This document shows, piece by piece, positions 1 through 8,449 of a stretch of 64,000 nucleotides of DNA. A program made the position numbers and the translations under genes. How positions within the stretch are numbered: position 1 is the first letter of the stretch; each line of letters opens with the position of its first letter. Source of the DNA: Croceicoccus sp. YJ47 (lineage in GTDB: Bacteria > Pseudomonadota > Alphaproteobacteria > Sphingomonadales > Sphingomonadaceae). The notes under the pieces were generated by a model that was not told the origin of the DNA, did not search any database, and was given only the letters and a program-made list of their open reading frames with translations. Location: positions 1,244,501 through 1,308,500 of the forward strand of contig NZ_CP067087.1 in the NCBI RefSeq assembly GCF_016745095.1, given 5' to 3'.

Positions 1-542
1 TGCATGATCGTTTCGCGGAGGTTGGAAGGGCGCGCCTCCCTTCGCGCGGTGTCGATTCCTGGCGTTTCCATTGAGGTGCTTTGCCGCAACGTCGGGCGCC
101 TCTGCCCACGCGGGCGAAGCCGATGGCCTGCAAAAACCCGATCCGCCACCCCGCCAAAGAAATCCCACCCATGACGTTTTCAGTCAGCAATTCGGAACGA
201 TCGCACGCCGATGCGCGCAGTACCCGCCCGAATCGCGCGGACAACAAACGAGACCGCTCGCTTTTGCCGGCATCCGGTTTGCCGCGGTAGTCTGGCGCGT
301 CATTTCGGCGCCACGGTTGCCACGCCGGGCGTCGAGCAAAAGGTATAGTCGCCACCGCGCAGTCCGGCTTGGCGAATTTCCTTTCACTCCGGCCTGATTC
401 CCGATCGCGGCTTGCGAATGTCGGTCGCCGAAAGCCGGACAAAGGAGCAGAGCACGCCGCGAGTGAGACCCAAACCCAGATCTCAGGGACGCCAAGTCGC
501 GTGACCCCGCGAACCGCAGGAGTTCAGCATGTCTTGAAAGGA
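1..542. other. Window edge with no recognisable gene
   Basis: No frame in this stretch gives a protein I recognise. The open frames on both strands are short, Arg/Pro/Ser-rich and overlap one another, as expected from GC-rich non-coding DNA. The region lies downstream of the tRNA-Thr gene, which reads leftwards into it. It may be a 3' flank or part of a gene cut by the window edge. Confidence 0.5.
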
Positions 543-618
543 TGGTGCCGCTTACAGGACTCGAACCTGTGACCCCCGCATTACGAATGCGATGCTCTAC
601 CAACTGAGCTAAAGCGGC
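543..618 (-). tRNA. tRNA-Thr (anticodon CGT)
   Basis: The reverse strand folds into a full cloverleaf of 76 nt including an encoded CCA end. The 7-bp acceptor stem is GCCGCTT with AAGCGGC, the D arm contains AGTTGGTA, and the anticodon loop TTCGTAA gives CGT, reading the Thr codon ACG. The T arm contains GGTTCGAGTCC. It lies 82 nt downstream of tRNA-Cys on the same strand, so the two may be co-transcribed. Confidence 0.96.
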
Positions 619-700
619 GACGCCATGCGCCTTATCGACGCGTGGCAGATCCGGCAATGCGTTTTTGCGCATCGTCGAATCAAATACCAATGTCCGCAAA

Positions 701-774
701 TGGAGGCCCGAGCCGGAATCGAACCGGCGTGCAAGGATTTGCAGTCCTCTGCGTAACCACTCCGCCATCGGGCC
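701..774 (-). tRNA. tRNA-Cys (anticodon GCA)
   Basis: The reverse strand gives a 74-nt cloverleaf with an encoded CCA end. The acceptor stem is GGCCCGA with TCGGGCC, the anticodon loop CTGCAAA carries GCA (Cys), and the T arm contains GGTTCGATTCC. It lies between the aminotransferase gene and tRNA-Thr, all on the minus strand. Confidence 0.96.
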
Positions 775-870
775 TCGATGAGCGAGCAGCGCAGCTAGCG
801 CGCCTTGGCGAGAAATGCAATCCGGCAAAATGCGCGGATGCAATTCCCGCCTCTTATGCGCGCCGCGGAT

Positions 871-2060
871 CTACCCGCCATTGTGCCCCATCGACTGGAA
901 CCAGCGCTTCACGTTGCGCGCCGCCTGGCGCAGGCGCTGTTCGTTTTCCACCATGGCGATGCGGACGAAACCCTCGCCCAGCTCGCCATATCCGACGCCC
1001 GGCGCGACGGCGACCTTGGCCTCCGCCAACATGCGCTTGGAAAATTCGAGGCTGCCCATGTGGCTGAACTGCGGGGGGAGCGGCGCCCAGGCGAACATCG
1101 AGGCGGCGGGCGGCGGAATGTCCCAGCGCGGCCGAACGCCTCCACCATGACGTCGCGGCGTTTCTGATACAGTTCGCGGTTGCGCGCGACGATGTCCTGC
1201 GGCCCGTTCAGCGCAGTGCAGGCGGCTGCCTGAATCGGGGTGAAGGCGCCGTAATCGAGATAGCTTTTCACCCGCGTGAGCGCCGCGATCATCGTCGGGT
1301 TGCCCACCGCGAAACCCATGCGCCATCCGGCCATGGAATAGGTTTTCGACAGCGAGGTGAACTCCACCGCGACATCCTTCGCCCCCGGCACCTCGAGAAT
1401 CGAACGCGTCGGCTTGCCGTCGTAATACAGCTCGGAATAGGCGAGGTCGGACAGGACCCACACCTCGTTCTCCTTCGCCCAGGCCACCACCCGTTCGTAA
1501 AAGGCAAGATCGACCGTTTCCGCCGTCGGGTTCGACGGGTAATTCACGATCAATACGGTCGGGCGCGGCACCGAATGGCGCATTGCGGCGTCGAGCGCGC
1601 GAAAATAATTCTCGTCCGGCGTGGTCGGCACCTCGCGAATCGTGGCGCCGGCGATGATGAAGCCGAAGGTGTGAATGGGGTAGGACGGATTGGGCGCGAG
1701 GATGACGTCGCCCGGCGCGCTGATCGCGGTGGCGATGCTGGCCAGCCCTTCCTTCGATCCCATGGTGACGACAACCTCGCGCTCGGGATCGAGATCGACG
1801 TTGAACCGCCGCCCGTAATAATTCGCCTGCGCGCGCCGCAGACCGGGGATGCCGCGCGATTGCGAATAGCCATGGGCATCGGGCTTGCGAGCGACCTCGC
1901 ACAGCTTGTCGATGACATGGTCGGGGGGCGGCAGATCGGGATTGCCCATGCCGAGGTCGATGATGTCCTCACCGCTGTGGCGCGCCGCCGCTCGCATCGC
2001 GTTGACTTCGGCGATGACATAGGGCGGCAGACGCTTGATGCGGTAGAATTCGTCGTTCAT
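871..2060 (-). pseudogene. alaC: AlaC-like PLP aminotransferase, frameshifted
   Basis: Class I/II fold-type I aminotransferase of the AlaC / LL-diaminopimelate aminotransferase-like group, expected to make alanine from pyruvate and glutamate. The N-terminus (FYRIKRLPPYV, then DLGMGNPD) is typical. The PLP-lysine region is SLSKTYSMAGWRMGF and the substrate-binding VNYPSNPT is present. About 310 residues read cleanly from the ATG at 2060. Near 1120-1132 the frame then breaks, and the expected C-terminus (WDIPPPAASMFAWAPLP to the TAG at 871) continues in the next frame. The span is 1190 nt, one base short of a multiple of three. A single indel, real or a sequencing error, explains this. The C-terminal domain is needed for activity. 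Confidence 0.85.
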
Positions 2061-2206
2061 TTCTCGGCTTTTGGTTGCGGGTTCATGGCCCGTGATTGAA
2101 ACAAAATTGCGCTCGTGTGCGCTTCGCCACGCTTTGCTTACCCTGTGCGGGGAACTCAAGCCAAATTCGCGCGGACATTGCTTATTGCCGTCATGTGCCG
2201 CACAAA

Positions 2207-2216
2207 TGCAATTGCA
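2207..2216. promoter_or_regulatory. TGCA palindrome upstream of phaC
   Basis: TGCAATTGCA is a perfect 10-bp palindrome 25 bp before the phaC start. The same TGCA-N-TGCA theme appears twice around the phasin promoter (4245-4300). Alphaproteobacterial PhaR repressors bind TGC/GCA-rich palindromes upstream of PHA genes, so this is a candidate PhaR operator. phaR itself is not in the window. The link is inference from shared pattern and position. Confidence 0.45.
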
Positions 2217-2241
2217 GTTTGATGGCGAAGGGTGATGCAAG

Positions 2242-4197
2242 ATGGCGCACGGGGCGGACAATTCGGGTAAGGACGCACCGGGGAACGACTGGCTGACAAC
2301 GATGATGGCGGGGCCGTTTGCGCCCGTCATGGCCGGCCCCATGCGCGAAATGGTCGCCATGCAGTCGAAGGCCGCGCAGGCCATGTTCGATGCCTTCCTG
2401 CCCCGCCCCGCCGCCGGAGCCGCAACGTCCGACCCGGCAGAGAGTGACACGCCGCCAGCCGCCGGCGGCGCCCATTGGCAGGAACTGTCCGACAATCTCA
2501 CCGCGATGTGGCAGGGCTATCTCGCCATGAAGCCGGGCGCGGCCAATCCGCTCGCCGACCCTGCGAAATGGATGGAGATGGCGAGCCGCTGGATGAATCA
2601 GTCGCCGCTCACCGAAATGGAAACGCAGCAGCATTTCCTGAAGGAAAGCCTCGCCCTGTGGCAGAACGTGCTCGGCCAGTATGGCATGGCGGAGGGGAGC
2701 GCACCCGCCACGTTGCCGCGGCAGGACCGCCGTTTCGCCGATGAGAAATGGCGCGAGCAGCCGCTCTTCGCGATGCTGCACCAGGCCTATCTCCTGTGTG
2801 CGGAGGAGATGATGGCCGCCGTCGACAAGGCGGACGGCCTGCCCGACGACCGGCGCGAGCAGATGCGCTTTTTTACGCGGCTGATCACCGAATCGCTCAG
2901 CCCCGCGCATTTTCCGCTCACCAATCCGCTGGTCATCGAACGCACGCTCGAAACCGGCGGCGAGAACCTGTTGAAGGGGATGCAGCGGCTCATCAACGAT
3001 CTGCAGGCCGGGCAGATTACCCACACCGATACCAACGCCTTCGAAATCGGCCGCGACATCGCCGCGACGCCGGGCAAGGTCGTGCATGAAACCGAGCTTT
3101 ACCAGCTCATTCAATATAGCCCGACGACGGACGACGTGCTGAAAACCCCGCTGGTCGTCTTTCCGCCATGGATCAACCGGTTCTACATCCTCGATTTGGG
3201 CGAAAAGAAGAGCTTCGTGAAATGGGCGGTCGCGCAGGGGCTGACGCTTTTCATGGTATCGTGGAAATCGGCGGACAGTTCGATGGCCGATGTCACGTGG
3301 AGCGATTACGTCCGCGCGCAGGTCGAGGCGATCGATTTCGCGCGCGAACGGCTGAAGGTGCCGTCGGTGCATACCATCGGCTATTGCGTGGCGGGCACCA
3401 CGCTGGCCGCGACGCTCGCCATGCTGCACCGGCGCGGGGAAGCGGATCGCGTCGCGTCGGCCACGTTTTTCACCGCGCAGGTGGATTTCAGTGAGGCCGG
3501 CGACCTCAAGGCGTTCATCGACGAACAGCAGATGGCCGCGATCGAGGCGACCGCCACCGACGGCTATGTCGACGGGCGCTATCTCGCCACGACATTCAAC
3601 CTGTTGCGCAGCCCCGATCTCATCTGGAGCTATGTGCTCAACAACTATCTGCTGGGCGAGGATTACCGGCCTTTCGACCTCCTCTACTGGAACGGGGACA
3701 CGACCAATCTTCCCGCACGCTGGCACCGGGAATATCTGCGCGACCTCTATCATCACAACCGGCTGGTCGAGCCGGACGCAATGGCCGTCGACGACACGCC
3801 GGTCGACCTGCGCAAGGTGACGACGCCGGTCTATATCCAGGCGGGCAAGGAGGATCATATCGCCCCCCTGCCCAGCGTGTGGAAGCTGACGCGCCATTTT
3901 TCCGGACCGATGCAGTTCACCCTTGCCGGGTCGGGCCATATCGCGGGCGTGGTGAACCCGCCCGCCGGTGGGAAGTATCAGTACTGGACTCTGCCCGATG
4001 GCGTGGCGCTTCCCGAAACGCTCGACGAATTTAGGGAAAAGGCAGTCGAAACGCCGGGCAGCTGGTGGCCGGACTGGATCGAATGGCTGCGCTCCATCGA
4101 CGACGCCACTGTCAAGGCAAAGGGCAAGCGCAAGCCCGGCGGGAAGGGCGACACGGTGATCGAGGACGCGCCCGGACGCTATGTGAAAACGCGTTAG
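2242..4197 (+). CDS. phaC: Class I poly(3-hydroxyalkanoate) synthase
   Basis: Polymerises 3-hydroxyacyl-CoA into polyhydroxyalkanoate on the surface of storage granules. The protein has 651 residues, within the class I range. An Ala/Pro-rich N-terminal region of about 100 residues precedes the PhaC N domain and an alpha/beta-hydrolase core. The catalytic triad is visible: nucleophile Cys382 in the lipase-like box GYCVAG, Asp538 in GKEDHIAP and His566 in GSGHIAG. The box has Ala where many synthases have Gly (GYCVGG). The segment VFPPWINRFYILDL is characteristic of the family. The gene is followed after 193 nt by the phasin gene on the same strand. The divergent neighbour is the broken aminotransferase. 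Confidence 0.96.
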   Translation: MAHGADNSGKDAPGNDWLTTMMAGPFAPVMAGPMREMVAMQSKAAQAMFDAFLPRPAAGAATSDPAESDTPPAAGGAHWQELSDNLTAMWQGYLAMKPGAANPLADPAKWMEMASRWMNQSPLTEMETQQHFLKESLALWQNVLGQYGMAEGSAPATLPRQDRRFADEKWREQPLFAMLHQAYLLCAEEMMAAVDKADGLPDDRREQMRFFTRLITESLSPAHFPLTNPLVIERTLETGGENLLKGMQRLINDLQAGQITHTDTNAFEIGRDIAATPGKVVHETELYQLIQYSPTTDDVLKTPLVVFPPWINRFYILDLGEKKSFVKWAVAQGLTLFMVSWKSADSSMADVTWSDYVRAQVEAIDFARERLKVPSVHTIGYCVAGTTLAATLAMLHRRGEADRVASATFFTAQVDFSEAGDLKAFIDEQQMAAIEATATDGYVDGRYLATTFNLLRSPDLIWSYVLNNYLLGEDYRPFDLLYWNGDTTNLPARWHREYLRDLYHHNRLVEPDAMAVDDTPVDLRKVTTPVYIQAGKEDHIAPLPSVWKLTRHFSGPMQFTLAGSGHIAGVVNPPAGGKYQYWTLPDGVALPETLDEFREKAVETPGSWWPDWIEWLRSIDDATVKAKGKRKPGGKGDTVIEDAPGRYVKTR

Positions 4198-4244
4198 GCT
4201 TCAGCCCTTTAGGCCGAAATGCTGCACCGTTGCGACGATTATGG

Positions 4245-4300
4245 TGCAGTGCAACAAAACATTTGACTTTCCAGCCGCGACCCCCTATTGTTGCATTGCA
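4245..4300 (+). promoter_or_regulatory. Phasin promoter flanked by an inverted operator pair
   Basis: A sigma-70-like promoter is visible: TTGACT (4263-4268), a 17-nt spacer, then TATTGT (4286-4291). It is framed by TGCAGTGCAACAA at 4245-4257 and TTGTTGCATTGCA at 4288-4300, which are inverted copies matching at 12 of 13 positions; the second overlaps the -10 box. This is a suitable layout for repression by a PhaR-type regulator released when PHA granules form. The repeats and boxes are seen directly; the regulator is inferred. Confidence 0.65.
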
Positions 4301-4390
4301 GCATGAGGCGACGTCCTATTGTTCGTATCATGCCCCCGTGACCGGCGTTCGGTCGGATCACGGGCTGAAAACGAAGAGTGAGGTCGCCTG

Positions 4391-5308
4391 ATGGCTGACA
4401 ACAAGAGCAACGATGCACCGATTCCCAAGCCCGAAGAGGCGAAGGCGAGCATCCCTGTCGAACAGGATGCGCCCGTGACCGCGCCCGCCACCCCGCCGGC
4501 CGCCGCCGAGACGAAGCCGGCGCCAAGCAAGGCGGACGAGGCCAAGGCGGGCGAGGCCAAGGCGGGCGAGGCGAAGACCCCGTCCGATGCGGAGCTTTCC
4601 AAATCCGCCCTGAAGGCCGCGTCGGCATCCGCCGCACCGGTCAAGCAGGCCATCGCGAAGGACCGCGCCAAGCCGCAGCGGTCCAAGGCGAAAAAATCCG
4701 TGACCCAGACGAAGTCCGCGTCCTCCGCCAAGAAGGCGAAGGCCACCGTGCGGTCCGAACTCCCGGTTGCGCGAAAGTCCGCACCGCAAAAGGCTGCGGC
4801 GACAAAGAAGGCGGCGCCGTCCCGTCCGGCACCCGCAACCGGCAAGACAGATCGAAAAACGGAGAAGAAATTCATGGCAATCAATACCGAAGAAATGACC
4901 AAGACCGTCGAAAACACCATGGGCGAAATGTCGGCGCGCACGAAGAGCGCGTTCGAGAAGGGTTCGGCCATGTTTCAGCAGGCCGGCGATTTCGCCAAGG
5001 GCAATGTCGAGGCGATCGTCGAATCGAACAAGATCCTCGCCGCCGGGCTTCAGGAACTGAGCCGTGACGCTCTCGCCGAGAGCAAGGCCGAGTTCGAGGC
5101 GATGACCGCCGAGATGAAGGAAATGGCAGCGGTGAAGTCGCCGACCGACTTCTTCCAGATGCAGAGCACCTTCATGCGCAAGCAGTTCGACAAGGCCGTC
5201 GCGCTGAGCTCGAAGAACACCGAAGCCATGCTGAAGCTCGCAAACGAAGCGAGCCAGCCGCTCTCCAACCGGATGAGCGTGGCGATGGAAAAGGCGAAGG
5301 CCGCCTGA
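4391..5308 (+). CDS. phaP: Phasin with long Ala/Lys/Glu-rich N-terminal extension
   Basis: Granule-coating protein that stabilises PHA inclusions. The C-terminal part (about residues 162-305) is an ordinary phasin_2 domain: amphipathic helices containing MFQQAGDFAKGNVEAIVES and a PTDFFQMQSTFMRKQFD segment. Residues 1-161 are low-complexity, rich in Ala, Lys, Pro and Glu, with AKAGE repeats around residues 50-62, resembling histone-like or PhaI-like tails. A GAGG ribosome site precedes the ATG. Ordinary phasins of this family have about 140-150 residues, so the extension doubles the size. An internal in-frame ATG at 4874 could give the short form. A strong terminator follows. Confidence 0.9.
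   Translation: MADNKSNDAPIPKPEEAKASIPVEQDAPVTAPATPPAAAETKPAPSKADEAKAGEAKAGEAKTPSDAELSKSALKAASASAAPVKQAIAKDRAKPQRSKAKKSVTQTKSASSAKKAKATVRSELPVARKSAPQKAAATKKAAPSRPAPATGKTDRKTEKKFMAINTEEMTKTVENTMGEMSARTKSAFEKGSAMFQQAGDFAKGNVEAIVESNKILAAGLQELSRDALAESKAEFEAMTAEMKEMAAVKSPTDFFQMQSTFMRKQFDKAVALSSKNTEAMLKLANEASQPLSNRMSVAMEKAKAA
4861..4876 (+). promoter_or_regulatory. Internal ribosome site and alternative phasin start
   Basis: GGAGA at 4861-4865 lies 8 nt before an in-frame ATG (4874-4876, Met162), exactly where the conserved phasin domain begins (MAINTEE). Translation from here would give a 144-residue phasin of standard length. This is a visible Shine-Dalgarno sequence; its use is inferred. The same bases code for a Glu/Lys stretch of the long form, so chance is possible. 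Confidence 0.45.
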
Positions 5309-5351
5309 ATAATGGCGTGACGGGTGCATCGCACCCGTCGCCAGACTGACG

Positions 5352-5388
5352 AAGGCCGGATGCGGACACCCCCGCATCCGGCCTTTTT
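5352..5388 (+). terminator. Rho-independent terminator after phaP
   Basis: A perfect 14-bp stem (AAGGCCGGATGCGG paired with its complement at 5372-5385) encloses a 6-nt loop and runs into a T tract. It lies 43 nt after the phasin stop codon. Confidence 0.92.
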
Positions 5389-5506
5389 CAATGCGCGCCG
5401 ACCGCATTCGGCGCCGCTCATCCCGCCGGCGTGAGGGTCGAATCGCGAAAACTTGTCGCATCGCCCCTTGTTCCCCGGCCCTTCGATACGATATTCGAAA
5501 GCGGTC

Positions 5507-5941
5507 ATGACTTACCACGATCTTCCCGCCTGCCTTCGTGGCATGGATACCGGCGCGCTTGTCGCCCGGCACGATCCGTTCGCCGTTCGTAGTGCGCAGG
5601 ATGACGACAACGGCGGCGACGACCGCGACGGTCACAACGATGGCAAGGGACAGGTCGGCATCGCCACCCGCACCCGTGCCAAGCCGAAGAAACCCAGCCA
5701 GTTCAAGGTCCTGTTGCTGAACGACGATTACACGCCGATGGAATTCGTCGTGCTCGTCCTCAAGCGATTCTTCCGCATGGACATGGAGCAGGCGACGCAG
5801 GTCATGCTCCACGTGCATCAGCGCGGCGTGGGCGTATGCGGCATCTACCCCTATGAAATCGCCGAGACGAAGGTGAACCAGGTCATGGATTTCGCACGGG
5901 AAAATCAACATCCGCTGCAATGCACGCTCGAAAAGGCGTAA
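5507..5941 (+). CDS. clpS: ClpS adaptor for ClpAP
   Basis: Adaptor that delivers N-degron substrates to the ClpAP protease. Residues from about 62 on form the ClpS core with [16 protein letters not shown], a hallmark of the substrate pocket, followed by [22 protein letters not shown]. The N-terminal 60 residues include an acidic Asp/Gly-rich linker ([15 protein letters not shown]), longer than in most ClpS proteins. The start at 5507 (MTYHDLP) is chosen for length; ATG 5543 is equally possible because neither has a good ribosome site. clpA, the usual partner, does not follow. Confidence 0.9.
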   Translation: MTYHDLPACLRGMDTGALVARHDPFAVRSAQDDDNGGDDRDGHNDGKGQVGIATRTRAKPKKPSQFKVLLLNDDYTPMEFVVLVLKRFFRMDMEQATQVMLHVHQRGVGVCGIYPYEIAETKVNQVMDFARENQHPLQCTLEKA

Positions 5942-6064
5942 CCCGCCACGCGGACAGGTGACCGGCCGGGCGATTGTCTGTATGGGCCTGCCGGGACACC
6001 CAGGTCGGGCCGTGCCACCGGCCCCGCCGCCCTCCGACCCGCCCGTGACCGAGGCCCGTTTTCG

Positions 6065-7318
6065 TTGAGCCGATTCTTCACCGCCACAGACCGCTATGTC
6101 TTCCGGCTCGTGCTGGTGCCGATGATCGGCACGCTGGTGCTGGCGGCATCGCTGCTGATCCTCGACAAGATGCTCCGCCTGTTCGAGGTGGTGGCGAGCG
6201 AAGGCGGCCCGATCGGCGTCGTGTTCCGGATGCTGGCCAACCTGCTGCCCGAATATATGAGCCTTGCGATCCCGCTTGGCCTGATGCTCGGCATCTTGTT
6301 CGCCTTTCGCAAACTCGCGATCAGCTCCGAACTCGACGTGATGCGCGCGGTGGGGTTGAGCTATACGCGGTTGTTGCGCGTGCCTTATGCGATCACCATC
6401 GTGCTCGCCGCGGTGAACTTTGCCGTGGTCGGCTATCTGCAACCGCTGTCGCGGTACGATTACGAACGGCTCGAATTCGAACTGACCTCAGGTGCGCTGG
6501 GCGCGTCGATCAAGGTGGGCGAATTCACCACGCTACAGGACCGCACCGCCCTGCGCGTGGAAAAAAGCACGGACAATGGCCGCCAGCTGGAGGGGATCTT
6601 TGCCCGCGTCACCGAACCGGGCGGTGACATGCTGTCGATTTCGGCGCGCGAGGGGCAGTTCCTCGCCAATCGCAACGATCCCAACGCCATCGTGCTCCGC
6701 CTCGTCGACGGTACCATCATTCAGGATCAGGCCTCGATTGCCGTGCCGCGCGTGCTCACCTTCTCGCGCTATGATCTGCCGATCGACCTGCCCGCGCTGG
6801 AACGGTTCCGCACCCGCGGCGGGGAGGAGCGCGAATATCTGCTCCCCGAACTGCTGCAACTCGGCTGGGCCAAGGATGTCGACAGCGATGTCCGCAACGT
6901 CACCCGCGCCAGCCTGAATTACCGGCTGGTGGAGGTGGTGATGATGCTGCTTTTGCCGCTGCTGGCGCTGGCGCTGGCGATCCCGCCCAAACGCTCGACT
7001 TCCGCGCTCGGCGTGTTCGTGTCGATCGTGATGGTGGTCGCCTATCACAAGATCAATCAATACGGGCAGGACGTCGCCGCGCTCGGCCTCATCAGCCCGC
7101 TCGTATCGCTCTGGGTGCCGTTCCTGGTCTTTGCCGCGCTGATCGTGTGGATGTACTGGCGCGTGGCCTATGTTCCGGGTGGGCAAGCGATCGGCTGGCT
7201 CGAGGCGATCGCCAGCTTCGTGATCAAGCGGATCAAGCGGATCGTCGCGAAATTCCGCCGCGATCCGGGCGATGCCCGCCGCGCGCCGGATGCAGAGGAG
7301 CCCGGCCATGCGGCTTGA
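6065..7318 (+). CDS. lptF: LPS export permease LptF
   Basis: Inner-membrane permease of the LptB2FG transporter that extracts lipopolysaccharide or an equivalent glycolipid and passes it to the periplasmic bridge. The 417-residue protein has the YjgP/YjgQ layout: membrane helices near residues 13-35 and 55-80 and around 100, a periplasmic beta-jellyroll, then three helices near the C-terminus (MMLLLPLLALALAIPPK and following). The most plausible start is TTG at 6065. Its end overlaps lptG by 11 nt, implying an operon. Confidence 0.93.
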   Translation: MSRFFTATDRYVFRLVLVPMIGTLVLAASLLILDKMLRLFEVVASEGGPIGVVFRMLANLLPEYMSLAIPLGLMLGILFAFRKLAISSELDVMRAVGLSYTRLLRVPYAITIVLAAVNFAVVGYLQPLSRYDYERLEFELTSGALGASIKVGEFTTLQDRTALRVEKSTDNGRQLEGIFARVTEPGGDMLSISAREGQFLANRNDPNAIVLRLVDGTIIQDQASIAVPRVLTFSRYDLPIDLPALERFRTRGGEEREYLLPELLQLGWAKDVDSDVRNVTRASLNYRLVEVVMMLLLPLLALALAIPPKRSTSALGVFVSIVMVVAYHKINQYGQDVAALGLISPLVSLWVPFLVFAALIVWMYWRVAYVPGGQAIGWLEAIASFVIKRIKRIVAKFRRDPGDARRAPDAEEPGHAA

Positions 7319-8405
7319 TTTCTTCCCCTCGCGGCGGCTGACGCTCTATCTCGGCACGACTTTCGTGGTGCGGATCCTTGCCGTGCTGGCGATGCTGGTG
7401 ATGATCCTGCAGGTGCTCGACCTTCTGGGTGAGAGCGGGAAGATCCTTGCGGCGGATGGCAATGGGCAGGCGCAATTGCTGACCTATGCCTCGCTCCGCA
7501 TACCGCAGCTCGTTGCACGCTTCCTCCCCTATTCCGTGCTGCTCGCCACGATCATCACCCTGTCCACGCTCAACCAGAACAGCGAGGTGATCGCGATGAA
7601 GGCGTCGGGCCTGTCCGCGCATCAGATTCTCGCGCCGCTGGTGCTGACCGCGCTGCTGATCGCGGGGGCGAGCTTTGCCTTCAACGAGCGTGTCGTCACC
7701 CGCGCCACCGCCACATTGAGCGCGTGGCAGAAGGCGGATTACGGCCCCGTGCCCGAAACCGACGGGGCGCTGGCCAATATTTACATGGTCGAGGGCAACG
7801 ATATTCTGAGCGCGCGTCTCGCCACAGGATCCGGCGATGCGATGCAGCTTTCGGGCGTCGTGTGGTATCGCCGCGATCCGACGCTGATGCTGGCCGAACA
7901 ATGGCGGGCGGACACGGCGCGCTGGACCGGCCAAGGCTGGCTCCTGTCCCGGCCCAGCCGGTTCCGCGTCGCCAGCGCGAGCGAGGAGCAGATGGCCGAT
8001 ACCACCGTCGCGCCTGGCATTTCCCCGGTAGAGATCGAGATCAGCAACGTCAACGCCGATGCGCAGAACCTTGGCCAGCTGTCGCAATCGATCGAGGCAC
8101 TCGAACGCGCAGGGCGCCGCACCGACGAGTTGAAGGCGAAATGGTGGCACAAGATTTCGGGGCCGCTGTCGGCGGCGCTGATGCCGCTGCTCGGTGCGGT
8201 GGCGGGGTTCGGGCTGGCGCGGTCGGGGCAATTGTTCGTGCGCGCGATCATCGGCATGGCGCTGGGCTTTGCGTTTTTCGTCGTGGACAATGCCGCGCTG
8301 GCCATCGGCAATTTTGGCGGCTATCCGCCTTTTCTCGCCGCGTGGGCGCCATTCCTGCTGTTCCTGCTGATCGGCGAGATGGTGCTCATCCGCACAGAGG
8401 AATGA
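7308..8405 (+). CDS. lptG: LPS export permease LptG
   Basis: Second transmembrane subunit of LptB2FG, partner of LptF. From the ATG at 7308, inside the end of lptF, it encodes 365 residues with the paired pattern of N-terminal helices (RILAVLAMLVMILQVLDLL), a periplasmic domain, and C-terminal helices (LSAALMPLLGAVAGFGLA). The 11-nt overlap with lptF points to translational coupling. lptB, lptC and lptA are not in the window. Confidence 0.93.
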   Translation: MRLDFFPSRRLTLYLGTTFVVRILAVLAMLVMILQVLDLLGESGKILAADGNGQAQLLTYASLRIPQLVARFLPYSVLLATIITLSTLNQNSEVIAMKASGLSAHQILAPLVLTALLIAGASFAFNERVVTRATATLSAWQKADYGPVPETDGALANIYMVEGNDILSARLATGSGDAMQLSGVVWYRRDPTLMLAEQWRADTARWTGQGWLLSRPSRFRVASASEEQMADTTVAPGISPVEIEISNVNADAQNLGQLSQSIEALERAGRRTDELKAKWWHKISGPLSAALMPLLGAVAGFGLARSGQLFVRAIIGMALGFAFFVVDNAALAIGNFGGYPPFLAAWAPFLLFLLIGEMVLIRTEE

Positions 8406-8449
8406 CCCACCGCGTTCGCGTGCCCCGGCACGTTTGAAGGATGCCACGA

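Noticed and set aside
701-774. tRNA genes as an integration site for a mobile island
   Set aside because: No integrase, direct repeat of the tRNA end or phage gene is seen nearby; the neighbours look like core chromosome.
2191-3939. 582-codon minus-strand frame opposite phaC
   Set aside because: PhaC is unmistakable on the plus strand; the antisense frame shows no conserved feature.
4358-6442. 694-codon minus-strand frame opposite phaP, clpS and lptF
   Set aside because: Spans three well-supported plus-strand genes and a terminator, and is low-complexity.
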